From assembly GCF_000757425.2 (NCBI RefSeq), contig NZ_JPKR02000004.1, forward strand, positions 434,001 through 498,000: a stretch of 64,000 bases of DNA, written 5' to 3'. Shown here one piece after another: positions 52,667 through 62,060 of the stretch. This DNA is from Tatumella morbirosei. GTDB lineage: Bacteria > Pseudomonadota > Gammaproteobacteria > Enterobacterales > Enterobacteriaceae. A program made the translations under genes and the position numbers. The stretch's first letter is position 1; each line of letters starts with the position of its first letter. The notes below the pieces were generated by a model, which saw nothing but the letters and a program-made list of their open reading frames with translations, was not told the DNA's origin and did not search any database.

Positions 52667-54055
52667 TCAACAGACAGGGGCTGACATCAGAAGCTGATGG
52701 TTAATTTTCTCTATTTCATTAACGCTCAGTAAGCCAAACGGGTAAATCACACTTTGTTGGCTTTGTCCCTGTTCCCGTGGGGTATGGCGAAAAATATCTA
52801 ACGGGAAAAGAGTATGGTTGAGTAACTCTTCGGGGATTAACTTTACTTCGGCACGGAAAGTAAGAAAGCCGGCATTATTCAGTCCGCAAGCCCGGGTTTC
52901 CGGCCAAAGTTGTTGTATACCCTTCAGCGCCAGTAGCGCTTTATGTTTTCGCGTTTGCAGGCTATCGGTCAGATATTTCATAAAATGCGATGAATCGAAA
53001 AATGCACTGAGCAGTGCTCTGGTCAGAGGATTCGTTTCACTGTTCAGTAACGGCAGGTAACGCTGCATCAGCTGCTTCAGCCTGACAGGCGCCGCGATAC
53101 AGCAAATATTCATACCGTTACCGGTCAGTTCAGACAAATGGGTCAGGTAGATAATCTGCGGATCGGGATAATGCCGGCTGAGTGCAGGAATGACTGACTG
53201 ACCAAATCCCAGCATCGCAGCACTATCATTTTCGATAATGAATGCATTGTGTCGGGCTGCCCACTGACAAAGCTTCTGCCGTCTCGTCATACTCAGGCAA
53301 CTCCCGGTGGGGAACTGTAGTGCCGGAGAGGTAAAAATTAAATCTGCACCTTTCAGTGGAAACTCTTCGACCCGAATGCCCTGGTCATCGACAGTGACCG
53401 GAATAACCTGAAAGTTAAGACAACGGAACAATTCCTGTACATTCAGCGGGCAGGGGTCTTCCACCAGAACGGTCACGTTTTTTCGGGTGCTGGCGAGCGT
53501 TTTACCTATCAGCAGCAATGCCTCCTGCATTCCGGACAGCATCAGCAGGTTTTCGGGCTGTAATGAAATTCCCCTGGAAATTCGGATAAACCGGCACAGA
53601 CTTTTCCTGAGTTGTCTGTCGCTGACTTCACTCTGATTCCATCCTGCAGGTTGTCTGGCTGAGCTATTATTCAGACACCAGCGGCGAATAAAATGTTTTG
53701 GTAACTGCATCCGGTGGTGATGTTCGAGCCACTGATAAACACAGGTGGCCGGGCTTCTGTTATCTGCAGATTCTGGTATCCCTCCACTGACTGTATTGTC
53801 GACCAGTGGGTCGGGCGAGGGGTCTGCCAGTGCCGGGGTACCGGTGACCAGATAACCACTGCGTTCATGACCCTGAATGTACCCCAGACTTTCCAGACTT
53901 TTATAAACCAGCATAACGGTACCGCGTGAAACTTTATATCGATCACTCATCGTACGTATTGATGGCAGAAAATCGCCCCGTTTCAGGGTGCCAATAAAAA
54001 TCATTTGACACACATCATCTATGATCTGTTGTTTAATGGTTTGTTTGTTCAGCAT
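52667..54055 (-). CDS. MocR-type GntR-family regulator lacking the PLP lysine
   Basis: 462 residues: an N-terminal GntR-type winged HTH (about 8-72; GDFLPSIRTMSDRYKVSRGT) joined to an aminotransferase class I-like domain (about 110-455). In MocR proteins the PLP lysine sits in a GTFSK-type motif; the matching stretch here reads YLTHLSELTGNG, with Glu309 in its place, and several other aminotransferase motifs are eroded. So PLP binding is unlikely or altered. It is divergent from the flp/tad operon and may regulate it. Confidence 0.78.
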   Translation of the reverse strand: MLNKQTIKQQIIDDVCQMIFIGTLKRGDFLPSIRTMSDRYKVSRGTVMLVYKSLESLGYIQGHERSGYLVTGTPALADPSPDPLVDNTVSGGIPESADNRSPATCVYQWLEHHHRMQLPKHFIRRWCLNNSSARQPAGWNQSEVSDRQLRKSLCRFIRISRGISLQPENLLMLSGMQEALLLIGKTLASTRKNVTVLVEDPCPLNVQELFRCLNFQVIPVTVDDQGIRVEEFPLKGADLIFTSPALQFPTGSCLSMTRRQKLCQWAARHNAFIIENDSAAMLGFGQSVIPALSRHYPDPQIIYLTHLSELTGNGMNICCIAAPVRLKQLMQRYLPLLNSETNPLTRALLSAFFDSSHFMKYLTDSLQTRKHKALLALKGIQQLWPETRACGLNNAGFLTFRAEVKLIPEELLNHTLFPLDIFRHTPREQGQSQQSVIYPFGLLSVNEIEKINHQLLMSAPVC

Positions 54056-54517
54056 TTAAACATGTTCCCTATGAATATTACTGAATTATTCTTGTATAGA
54101 TAACATGTAACCAAAGGATTTCGCAAGATAAATAAAATATTGTTACCAGTTTGTGTTTAATTATTTTTCGGGTGTTATCATGAGACTGTGAGGTTGATCT
54201 TTAAGAATAAATATCAGAAAGTAGTCAGGTAATAATAAACAAGGTGATGGAATATTCCTATGGGGAAATATATCGTAGCGGTAGATGTAACGCTATTGAC
54301 TAACGGTTTTGGTCAGTAATTTCGGTGATATACACTGCCCTGGTCAGATTGATTTTAAAATAAGGCCAGTGACATTTTTAAATTTCAATTTTGTTACTTG
54401 TTTATCCCCGGGCTGAACGTATCATGAGGTCGTTAACCAGGGCGCCCGGTAACGCAGTATGAAGGATTATTGTTAACTATATTTAATAGATACTATCATA
54501 TTTAAGGATGACTACCC
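54056..54517. other. AT-rich regulator/flp intergenic region
   Basis: No gene seen in 462 bp. It must hold the divergent promoters of the MocR-type gene and of flp. A loosely symmetrical ATTGACTAACGGTTTTGG-type segment (about 54295-54321) and several AT-rich tracts could be regulator sites. AAGGA lies 9 bases before the flp ATG. Confidence 0.4.
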
Positions 54518-54772
54518 ATGATTAACCAACTGACCTCATTGTCACTGAAAGCACAGATCGCTGTGAAAGAGCGCGGGTACCGTGCATTCAGGGCGCTGTC
54601 TAAAGAAGATGGTGTCACCGCCATCGAATATGCGGTAATTGCGGTTGCTATCAGTGGTATGTTGCTGGCCTTATTTGGTTCAGATGACGCGACCTTCCTG
54701 AAGGCGATCAAAGATAAATTTACCCTGCTGGGTAATAATATCACCAGCGCTAATGCCGTTCCAAAATCTTAA
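54518..54772 (+). CDS. flp: Flp-type pilin (tad major subunit)
   Basis: An 84-residue type IVb prepilin. The long leader MINQL...SKEDG is followed by VTAIEYAVIAVAISGMLLALF, with the Flp signature Glu-Tyr (Glu+5, Tyr+6). The mature pilin would be about 50 residues. It heads the operon, with a hairpin between it and cpaA that should make the pilin mRNA more abundant than the assembly genes. Confidence 0.9.
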   Translation: MINQLTSLSLKAQIAVKERGYRAFRALSKEDGVTAIEYAVIAVAISGMLLALFGSDDATFLKAIKDKFTLLGNNITSANAVPKS

Positions 54773-54786
54773 CCGATAATTTTATT

Positions 54787-54815
54787 AAGGAGGCGTGACT
54801 GGCCTCCTTGTTTTG
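54787..54815 (+). terminator. Attenuator hairpin after flp
   Basis: Perfect 8-bp stem AAGGAGGC / GCCTCCTT with a 7-base loop, followed by GTTTTGT. Placed between the pilin gene and the machinery genes. Confidence 0.75.
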
Positions 54816-54824
54816 TAAAGTCAT

Positions 54825-55244
54825 ATGCTTATATTTCTTTATGGTCTGCTGGCCTTTGTGTTGTTATCAGTGTGCTATACCGATATTTCTTCCAGGAGAA
54901 TAAAGAATAATGCGGTTGTCTTTATTGCGGTGTTGTCGTTGACAATATCTGTCGTTCAGGGCAACAGCATTAATATATTCTGGCCATTTATCACGCTGGT
55001 GTTGGGAATGTTTTTGGTGACCGTGAATGTTATCGGGGCTGGTGATATTAAGCTTATTTCAGCGCTCAGCCTGTCTCTTCCTGCGAAGCAGATGGCTGAT
55101 TTTATCTTCTGGATTACATTATCCGGAATACCACTGATTCTTATTGTGGTTGCCTTACGACTGTGGCATCCGGGGAGCAAAAAAATGACGCTCCCCTATG
55201 GTGTTGCAATCAGTTGTGGTTATTTACTTCATCTATTGGGATAA
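54825..55244 (+). CDS. tadV: Prepilin peptidase TadV/CpaA
   Basis: A 139-residue aspartic prepilin peptidase with about four membrane helices and the two catalytic Asp motifs, YTDISSRRIKN (about Asp19) and GAGDIKLISA (about Asp74). It should process Flp and the TadE/TadF pseudopilins at Gly/(Ser, Val). Short TadV type, without the N-methylation domain. Located 52 bp after flp. Confidence 0.88.
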   Translation: MLIFLYGLLAFVLLSVCYTDISSRRIKNNAVVFIAVLSLTISVVQGNSINIFWPFITLVLGMFLVTVNVIGAGDIKLISALSLSLPAKQMADFIFWITLSGIPLILIVVALRLWHPGSKKMTLPYGVAISCGYLLHLLG

Positions 55245-55256
55245 ACAGGACATTCA

Positions 55257-56033
55257 GTGAACCAGAGACTATTGGTAATTTTGGCTGTTTTATTACTTAT
55301 TGTCGGCGCATTTGGCTTGCTGATGAGTAACGGTACCCCGGAACCCACCGATACCCCGGTCTCCTACCGGCTGGTGAATTATTTTGTCAGTGAAAAAGCA
55401 CTCCCCGCAGGCAGTTTGTTAAGAGATGAGGATTTAGCCATGAAAACCGAATCTTTGCCCGCGGACAATGTGACAGGGTCGGAAATGACGGTTGAATCAC
55501 TGCGAGGGATGTTTCTGGTCACCCCAAAACAGCCCGGTGAGCGCATTTTGGCCGGAGATATTAGTCCCGACGATCCAAAGAACAAGCTGGCCGCCGCCAA
55601 TATGATTCGCTACAACACGGTGATTAATGAGCGGTTTACCGGTGCGATACAGCAACTACGGCCGGGGGATTATGTGGATGTTTATTTGCGATTTATGGCC
55701 GAAAACACCCGGCCCCGGCGTAAGAACAGCGAAGGCATTTTGCAGGGAGAATCCTCGCTGAATTTATTTCGGATCTTCGAAGCCAGAAGGGTGATCAGCC
55801 GGCCGGAAAGAGCCTCATCATCGCTGCTGGAGCGCCAGTCATTGTCAGAGAGCCGGGATGACAAAGCCACAGGGAGTCTGTCTCTCGATTTAGAGCTTAG
55901 CCCGGGCGATCTGAAAAGGCTGTATCTGGTCACCCAGAAATACGAAGTGATTCTTTTTCCTGTCACCCAGGATAAGGTTCAGCGGAAGGCTACCAGCGTA
56001 AAGCCAGCGACAGCTAAAGGAACAGCTAAATGA
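55257..56033 (+). CDS. rcpC: Flp pilus assembly protein RcpC/CpaB
   Basis: 258 residues, GTG start at 55257. An N-terminal membrane helix, an SAF-type domain (LVNYFVSEKALPAGSLLRDEDL, about 40-110) and an RcpC/CpaB domain (RPGDYVDVYLRF). It helps build the outer-membrane part of the secretion channel. The stop overlaps the rcpA start (ATGA). Confidence 0.86.
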   Translation: MNQRLLVILAVLLLIVGAFGLLMSNGTPEPTDTPVSYRLVNYFVSEKALPAGSLLRDEDLAMKTESLPADNVTGSEMTVESLRGMFLVTPKQPGERILAGDISPDDPKNKLAAANMIRYNTVINERFTGAIQQLRPGDYVDVYLRFMAENTRPRRKNSEGILQGESSLNLFRIFEARRVISRPERASSSLLERQSLSESRDDKATGSLSLDLELSPGDLKRLYLVTQKYEVILFPVTQDKVQRKATSVKPATAKGTAK

Positions 56034-57388
56034 ATTGCCTGACCCGACATTTACCCCGTTGTTATGGATTACGGTTGTGGTCTGTCGCTTTGTTGCTGGC
56101 TGGCTTGCTGTTGCCGTTATCCTCTTTTGCCGAAACCCTGTACCTGTCGAAAGGGGGGGCCCGGACCCTAAAAATGAATACCGTGATTGATACCGTATTT
56201 ACCACCGATCCGGAAATCGTCGATTACAACCTGATCAGTGACCGTGAAGTGGTGATCTATGGCATCCAGAACGGGATTGGCGAGATTCTGCTGGTACAGA
56301 ACGATGTGACGCGAAAAATTAAAGTGGTGGTGGATCCGCTGGTGGGAAAACTGGCCTCTCAGATACAGGATCAGTTTCCCGGTTCCACCATTGAACTGAG
56401 GAAGGTCGGTGACAGCTATATTCTCGCGGGGGTTGCGGTAGATGAAGAGAGTCGCGACGCGATTTACCAGATAGTCGGTGAAGCGTTGGGGATGGAAGCC
56501 GAAATTAAGGATACCACTATTAAAACTGAGAATACCGGTGAGTTAAAGATTACCGCGCTCAGGCAATTCCAGTACAAGAAACTGCAAAACCGTATGCGTC
56601 TTCCGCAGGCGAATCAGGTCAATGTCAAAATTTCGATAGTCGAACTGAACAAAACCTACAGTGACAGCCTGGGAATCGAGTGGGGGCAGGCACTGGATGT
56701 GGGCAACTTTGTCCTCAATAAACTGAAGTTTAATGCCAACGAACTGACGTCAATGATTCATGCGTTGGGGAATGAATCGGTGGCCAGAGTACTCGCCGAA
56801 CCGAATTTGTCCGTTTTGTCCGGTGAAACCGCAGATTTCCTCGTCGGGGGGGAAATTCCTGTGGTGACCAGTTCATCGAACGGGACTTCCGTCGAGTACA
56901 AAGAAATCGGGGTCCGGATGACCATTGGTGCCAAGGTCGAGAACAGCCAGAAGGTCAAGCTGATGATCTATCAGGAAGTCAGTAATGTCGATTCTCAAAA
57001 CACATCCACCGGCACCAGTTATATTCTTCCTACGCTGAAGTCGCGTAAAGCCAGGACCACTGTCGAGCTGGCAGACGGCGAGAGCTTTGTACTGGCGGGT
57101 TTACTGAGCGAATCGGAACAGGAAGTGCTGAAGAAAGTTCCCTTTATTGGCGATATTCCGGTGCTCGGCGCATTTTTCCGTTCAACGGCGGCTCACCGGG
57201 AGAAAACAGAACTGGTGGTGGTGGCCACGATTAATCTGGTACGGCCTATCTCCTCCAGTCAGGTCACCTTACCGGCCTGGCAGCGCAGTAGTTTGCTGGA
57301 GCGCTATTTTAATATCAGTAACGTGAAAGGCAGCAGCGCAGAGAAAGGTGTAGTTAATTTTATAGAGCAGGGCGGTTTTATTTATTAG
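56030..57388 (+). CDS. rcpA: Secretin RcpA/CpaC
   Basis: 452 residues with a signal peptide (LPLSSFAET), a BON/N-terminal pilus-assembly domain (about 30-130) and a secretin domain (about 200-405: VARVLAEPNLSVLSGETADFLVGGEIPV and ARTTVELADGESFVLAGLLSE). It forms the outer-membrane pore for the Flp fibre. Coupled to rcpC by a 4-bp overlap. Confidence 0.92.
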   Translation: MNCLTRHLPRCYGLRLWSVALLLAGLLLPLSSFAETLYLSKGGARTLKMNTVIDTVFTTDPEIVDYNLISDREVVIYGIQNGIGEILLVQNDVTRKIKVVVDPLVGKLASQIQDQFPGSTIELRKVGDSYILAGVAVDEESRDAIYQIVGEALGMEAEIKDTTIKTENTGELKITALRQFQYKKLQNRMRLPQANQVNVKISIVELNKTYSDSLGIEWGQALDVGNFVLNKLKFNANELTSMIHALGNESVARVLAEPNLSVLSGETADFLVGGEIPVVTSSSNGTSVEYKEIGVRMTIGAKVENSQKVKLMIYQEVSNVDSQNTSTGTSYILPTLKSRKARTTVELADGESFVLAGLLSESEQEVLKKVPFIGDIPVLGAFFRSTAAHREKTELVVVATINLVRPISSSQVTLPAWQRSSLLERYFNISNVKGSSAEKGVVNFIEQGGFIY

Positions 57389-57399
57389 CGAGGCAGTGT

Positions 57400-57825
57400 A
57401 TGCGGCAATGGATTCTGCTGTTTATAGGATTATGGAGTTGTGCCGCCACGGCCGCTCAGGGGTATCAGTTTCAGTTGAAAGGTCGCAGCGATATAGATCA
57501 GGAGATTCTGGTCTCTGAGGTCGTTTCCTTTCACCAGTTTCTCGGCGGCTCACTTGCTGTGCAATGGTATCTCAATGATGCCGATGCCCTGGCGGAGCGC
57601 ATCAGGCAGCGGCTGATTAATGCCGGAATTTCGCCTAACCGGGTCCGGTTACAGAAAAAGCCGGTACAGAACACCACCTCACAAGTAGCGCTGGTGAGCA
57701 TTACTCTGACCACCAAAAAAAATGATGCGTTATGTCAGTCGAGAAAAAGCACTTACCATTTCGACAGTTACCCCGAACTTGGCTGTGCGATAGACAATAA
57801 CCTCAATACGTCATTGCGCCGGTAA
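57400..57825 (+). CDS. RcpB/CpaD-like tad-locus protein
   Basis: A 141-residue exported protein with a signal peptide (IGLWSCAATAAQG) and no strong sequence motif. Its place between the secretin and tadZ is that of rcpB in other tad loci (rcpC-rcpA-rcpB-tadZ), on which the call rests. No lipobox is evident: the cysteine is not in a standard lipobox, unlike some RcpB proteins. Confidence 0.55.
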   Translation: MRQWILLFIGLWSCAATAAQGYQFQLKGRSDIDQEILVSEVVSFHQFLGGSLAVQWYLNDADALAERIRQRLINAGISPNRVRLQKKPVQNTTSQVALVSITLTTKKNDALCQSRKSTYHFDSYPELGCAIDNNLNTSLRR

Positions 57826-57857
57826 TTGACTGACTCACAGAGCGGCAGGGAGGCCGA

Positions 57858-58988
57858 ATGCTGTTATTTTCCTCCAATGAAAAAAGCCAACAGACCGATA
57901 GCGAAAGTGTCCTGGTGATCGCTGCGGATACGCAGGTGATGGATAAAATTTGCGAGCAACTGACGATACGGGATACCGGAGAAATTCGTCGTTTTGCCGG
58001 TTCGGTAACGCAACTGGAAAATTATACCGAATCTGCGGATGTCAACGTGGTGGTTTTTGAAGTCAGTGAAGCCGATACCCCCGAATCGGTCGCACAGCTG
58101 ATGGAGTTGCATATTTCACGTACCGCAATCCAGATAGCTATTGGTCACCGGGATTCACTGATGCTGGCCGACAGTTATCTGCAACAGCGCATTTTTTACT
58201 GCCATTACCCGTCACAGCTTAATCGCATCGGTTCGCTTATTGCGGCGAAAAGCCAGCCAGGCAGAGATGTGAACAGCGCAGTTAAAATGTCTATCCTGGG
58301 CTGCAAAGGGGGGATTGGGACTTCCTCTCTCAGTTACTACATCGCTGAAGATATTGCCAGACTTCGCCAGTCAGCCACTTTACTGGTGCAGGGGAGTGGA
58401 GGCAGCCGCAATCTGGATCTGATTTCCCGTGTTTCGATCAGCAATGAAGTCACGTTGTTGCAGAACAATTTCTATGCAATGTATGAAGAGAAAAGCCATG
58501 CGTGGTATTTCAACAATCCGGTCTATGACCGTCATCAGTGCGTGATATTTGACTTCAGTGCCTATAACGCCTCTGACGAAGATATCGAAAATGTACTGAC
58601 CCATTCTGATTGTGTGTTGTTGGTCTGCGACCGAAATCTGTCTTCTGTCCGTGTGGCGAAGAAAATCATTGAAGCCAATACCCATCTGCAAAGCAGCAAT
58701 AACGGGATAAAACGACTCTATCTCTGCTTTAACCAGCATCATCCGAAAGTCAGTGGCGAAGTCAATGCCCGTGAAGCCGGAGACCTGGTAGGACAGCCTG
58801 CGGATATTGTTGTCCCTTATCTGCTGAAATCCGGAGACCCTTCAATGTCGCTGGATTTCAGCGGTAAGCACAGAGCTACCCTGCAAAACATCAGTTATCT
58901 GCTGTTAGGCAAAAAAAGGACCACTGCAGAAAAATCAACCTCGTTATTTTCGGACCTGAAAAAACGGCTCACAAGGACGTCTGAATAA
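57858..58988 (+). CDS. tadZ: TadZ/CpaE-type pilus localisation protein
   Basis: 376 residues: an N-terminal receiver-like domain (about 18-130) and a ParA/MinD-like domain. The Walker A region reads GCKGGIGTSSLSYY (about 147-160), with Thr in place of the usual second Lys of KGGxGKST. TadZ proteins often have atypical motifs of this sort. It is thought to place the Tad machine at a cell pole. GGAGG precedes the ATG. Confidence 0.85.
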   Translation: MLLFSSNEKSQQTDSESVLVIAADTQVMDKICEQLTIRDTGEIRRFAGSVTQLENYTESADVNVVVFEVSEADTPESVAQLMELHISRTAIQIAIGHRDSLMLADSYLQQRIFYCHYPSQLNRIGSLIAAKSQPGRDVNSAVKMSILGCKGGIGTSSLSYYIAEDIARLRQSATLLVQGSGGSRNLDLISRVSISNEVTLLQNNFYAMYEEKSHAWYFNNPVYDRHQCVIFDFSAYNASDEDIENVLTHSDCVLLVCDRNLSSVRVAKKIIEANTHLQSSNNGIKRLYLCFNQHHPKVSGEVNAREAGDLVGQPADIVVPYLLKSGDPSMSLDFSGKHRATLQNISYLLLGKKRTTAEKSTSLFSDLKKRLTRTSE

Positions 58989-58990
58989 TT

Positions 58991-60262
58991 ATGAATCAAA
59001 AGTATGCAGAGCTTGCCCGGCAATTACGCAGTCTGGCCTTACCCAGGCTTGATCTCGATCAGATAGACAAAATGCTCGATGACCGTAATGCCCTGATCCG
59101 CGAAATATCTCAGGTTATCCACCGGACCAGCGTCGAGCACAGTCAGTACCTGCCTGCCGAAGAGACCCGTGAACTGGCATCGGCCATGGCGGATGAAATT
59201 CTTGGCGTCGGCCCGCTACGTGAACTGATGGAAGATGAGTCTGTCAGCGATATTCTGGTTAACGGTCCTGAGAATATTTTCGTAGAACGCAGTGGCAAGC
59301 TGGTTTTCACCGGTAAGCGTTTTGTTGATAACCAGCAACTGACGGATATTGCTAAACGTCTGGTCAGCCGGGTGGGTCGACGGGTGGATGAATCCCAGCC
59401 TCTGGTGGATGCCCGTATGGCTGATGGTAGCAGGCTGAATGTGGTGATTAATCCGGTGGCGCTGGATGGCACCTCCATCTCTATACGTAAATTCAGCAAT
59501 GTCTCCCGTACCCTGCGTGATTTAGTCAACTGGGGGGCGATGAGTGAACAGATGGCCAATTTTCTGTCCATTGCGGTTCGCTGTCAGGGCAATATTGTGA
59601 TTTCCGGAGGGACAGGTTCAGGTAAAACGACACTGCTCAATGCTCTGTCACAGCATATCAATAGCGATGAACGCATTATTACTCTGGAAGATGCCGCAGA
59701 ATTAAAACTGCAACAGCAACATGTAGTGAGGCTGGAAACCCGGATGGCCGGTGCAGAGAACACCGGCCAGATCACCATGCGGGATCTGATGATTAATACT
59801 CTGCGTATGCGTCCCGACAGGATCATTGTCGGGGAGTGCCGTGGCGGTGAAACGTTTGAAATGTTGCAGGCCATGAACACCGGACATGATGGTTCAATGA
59901 CCACTCTGCATGCTAACTCACCGCGAGATGCGGTGGCCCGTCTGGAAAATATGGTCATGATGGCCAATCTCAGCCTGCCGATTGAGGCTATTCGCCGCAA
60001 TATTACCTCGGCGGTTAACCTGATTATTCAGGCGAGTCGTCTACACGACGGGTCGAGAAAAATTACCCATGTGACCGAAGTGATGGGGCTGGAAGGCGAT
60101 ACTATCGTATTACAGGATATCTTCAATTTCGCCGTGGATGACAGTGTGCAGGGGAAAGTGGTTGGGCGTTTTGTCACCCCCGGCCTGTCTGGTCGTTCCA
60201 GCGTCTACCAGCGTGCCAGAGAGCATGGCTGTGAAGACCTGTTGAAATCGGTCTTCGGGTAA
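58991..60262 (+). CDS. tadA: Type II/IV secretion ATPase TadA/CpaF
   Basis: 423 residues. The secretion ATPase core has Walker A GGTGSGKTTLLNAL (about 209-222), an Asp box, Walker B IIVGECRGGE and the His box TGHDGSMTTLHANS. It powers Flp pilus assembly from the inner membrane, with TadB and TadC as platform. It starts 2 bp after the tadZ stop. Confidence 0.95.
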   Translation: MNQKYAELARQLRSLALPRLDLDQIDKMLDDRNALIREISQVIHRTSVEHSQYLPAEETRELASAMADEILGVGPLRELMEDESVSDILVNGPENIFVERSGKLVFTGKRFVDNQQLTDIAKRLVSRVGRRVDESQPLVDARMADGSRLNVVINPVALDGTSISIRKFSNVSRTLRDLVNWGAMSEQMANFLSIAVRCQGNIVISGGTGSGKTTLLNALSQHINSDERIITLEDAAELKLQQQHVVRLETRMAGAENTGQITMRDLMINTLRMRPDRIIVGECRGGETFEMLQAMNTGHDGSMTTLHANSPRDAVARLENMVMMANLSLPIEAIRRNITSAVNLIIQASRLHDGSRKITHVTEVMGLEGDTIVLQDIFNFAVDDSVQGKVVGRFVTPGLSGRSSVYQRAREHGCEDLLKSVFG

Positions 60263-60266
60263 TCCG

Positions 60267-61202
60267 ATGAACCTGTTATTCATTTTACTGCTGGTCATGG
60301 CGGGACTTTGTCTGCTGATTGTTCTGCAGAGAAACAAGTTTACCCGCCAGTCGCTCTCTTATTCCGGACAGCGCAAACAGGTACTAATGTCGATTATCAG
60401 TCAGAAAACGGCTACGGTGTCTGATGAAGCATCGCTGATTGACCGGCTGAAATCCGGAACAGAAGAGCGGTTGTCGGCGATTTTCCGGGTGTTTCACGCC
60501 GGCAGCAGCGCCGCACTGATAAAAAATCTGCTGATTCCGGTGGTGGTGACGATGGCGCTACTGGCACTCAATGTACTGTATATCGGTTTTCCACTGAGTT
60601 GGGTGCTAGCCGTCGGGCTGTTTGCCAGTTACCTGGTCACCTACAAAATTTTGAAAAAACGTCGTTACCAGCAGTTCTCTGTTGATTTTAGTGAAGCGCT
60701 GACCACCATTGGCGGCGCGATTTCTTCCGGCCGGACATTTTTACAGGCCATGTCTGATTACAGCCAAAACTCCAACAACTCTCTGTCCCGTGAATTTACG
60801 GCAATTTCCCGTCGCCTGAATTTTGGGGAACAGGCCGAAGTGGTGTTTATGGAGTCCTGGCGAAATTATCCCTACCGGGAATATTACTTTTTCATTGTCG
60901 CCATTCTGCTGAATATCAACAGTGGGGGCAGGTTGCGGGAGGTTCTGAACAAGTTGCAGCGCTCTATTTCCAACAGTATCGCCATGGAAAAAAAGATGCT
61001 GTCGATGACCTCTGAAATGCGAATGTCTTCAAAGATAACCGGCGCCATCCCGTTTGTGTTTCTGATACTGCTGAAATTTATCAGTCCGGAAAATTTCCAT
61101 TATGTACTGGAAGATGAGGATGGCCGGGTATTGCTGTATTACCTGATTGGCAGTGAGACTTTGGGGCTGCTGGTCATCAAATTTCTGATGAGGAAATTGT
61201 AA
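60267..61202 (+). CDS. tadB: Tad inner-membrane platform protein TadB
   Basis: 311 residues of the GspF/TadB type: an N-terminal membrane helix, two mid helices (about 90-135), the T2SSF domain (about 150-290; SGRTFLQAMSDYSQNS) and C-terminal helices. Starts 4 bp after tadA. It and TadC form the platform that TadA acts on. Confidence 0.92.
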   Translation: MNLLFILLLVMAGLCLLIVLQRNKFTRQSLSYSGQRKQVLMSIISQKTATVSDEASLIDRLKSGTEERLSAIFRVFHAGSSAALIKNLLIPVVVTMALLALNVLYIGFPLSWVLAVGLFASYLVTYKILKKRRYQQFSVDFSEALTTIGGAISSGRTFLQAMSDYSQNSNNSLSREFTAISRRLNFGEQAEVVFMESWRNYPYREYYFFIVAILLNINSGGRLREVLNKLQRSISNSIAMEKKMLSMTSEMRMSSKITGAIPFVFLILLKFISPENFHYVLEDEDGRVLLYYLIGSETLGLLVIKFLMRKL

Positions 61203-61204
61203 TC

Positions 61205-62056
61205 ATGAGTCCGATGCTGATTATGCTGATAACGGTGGTGATAGTGGTGGCCGGTAACCTGGTGCTTAACAAAGTCAGAGCCAGCAAACTCAGGCAGGCG
61301 CTGGTGGTAGAGGACGCCACCGTACACAAACTGAAAATACAGCAACTGAAAGAACACCATCACACCGAAATTGTCCTGGAACAGAACAATCCCTTGCTGA
61401 ATCTCTACCGCAGGCTGGATGCCAATATGGCTTATAAGATGTTGATGTCACTGGGAATGTTTTTACTGATTATGCTGGCGGGCAAGCTGACCGGACAATC
61501 TCTTAGCCGTGAGTCGTTGTTGATGGCCGCCATGATAAGTCTGGTCACGACCATTATCCTGCCCGGCACGCTGCGTTCTTTGTTTGTGAAACGGCGGGTT
61601 AAAGTTCTGAGTTCTGAGCTGCCATGGATGATTGAACTGCTGGCCATCAGCGTGCAGTGCGGGATGACTATTGAGCAATCCTTCCGGTTTTTATCTGACA
61701 AGATGTCCGGCATCAATCCGGATTTTGTGCCTTTTATCAACCGGCTGGTGCGAAGAACCGAGGTCAGTGGCCTGAGTTCGGCGCTGGACCATTTCTACCG
61801 CGAATTACCCTCGGCAGAGACCCGCATGTTTTGTGCGATGTTGCAGCAAAGCCTGCAGTACGGATCGTCGATGTACGAACAACTGACCGAACTGGCCCGT
61901 GAAATAAGGGAAGTCCAGTTACTGGCCACCGAAGAAAAGATTGGTCAGCTTGGCGCAAAAATGAGTGTGCCGTTAATTCTGTTCTTTATGTTTCCGGTAA
62001 TCATTATTGTTGCTGCACCGGGTGTCATGAGACTGATGGGACAAATGGGAAATTAA
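61205..62056 (+). CDS. tadC: Tad inner-membrane platform protein TadC
   Basis: 283 residues with N-terminal and central membrane helices and a T2SSF domain (about 135-260; ISVQCGMTIEQSFRFL). It starts 2 bp after tadB. ATG 61205 is used; ATG 61214 is also possible. Confidence 0.91.
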   Translation: MSPMLIMLITVVIVVAGNLVLNKVRASKLRQALVVEDATVHKLKIQQLKEHHHTEIVLEQNNPLLNLYRRLDANMAYKMLMSLGMFLLIMLAGKLTGQSLSRESLLMAAMISLVTTIILPGTLRSLFVKRRVKVLSSELPWMIELLAISVQCGMTIEQSFRFLSDKMSGINPDFVPFINRLVRRTEVSGLSSALDHFYRELPSAETRMFCAMLQQSLQYGSSMYEQLTELAREIREVQLLATEEKIGQLGAKMSVPLILFFMFPVIIIVAAPGVMRLMGQMGN

Positions 62057-62060
62057 TGAC

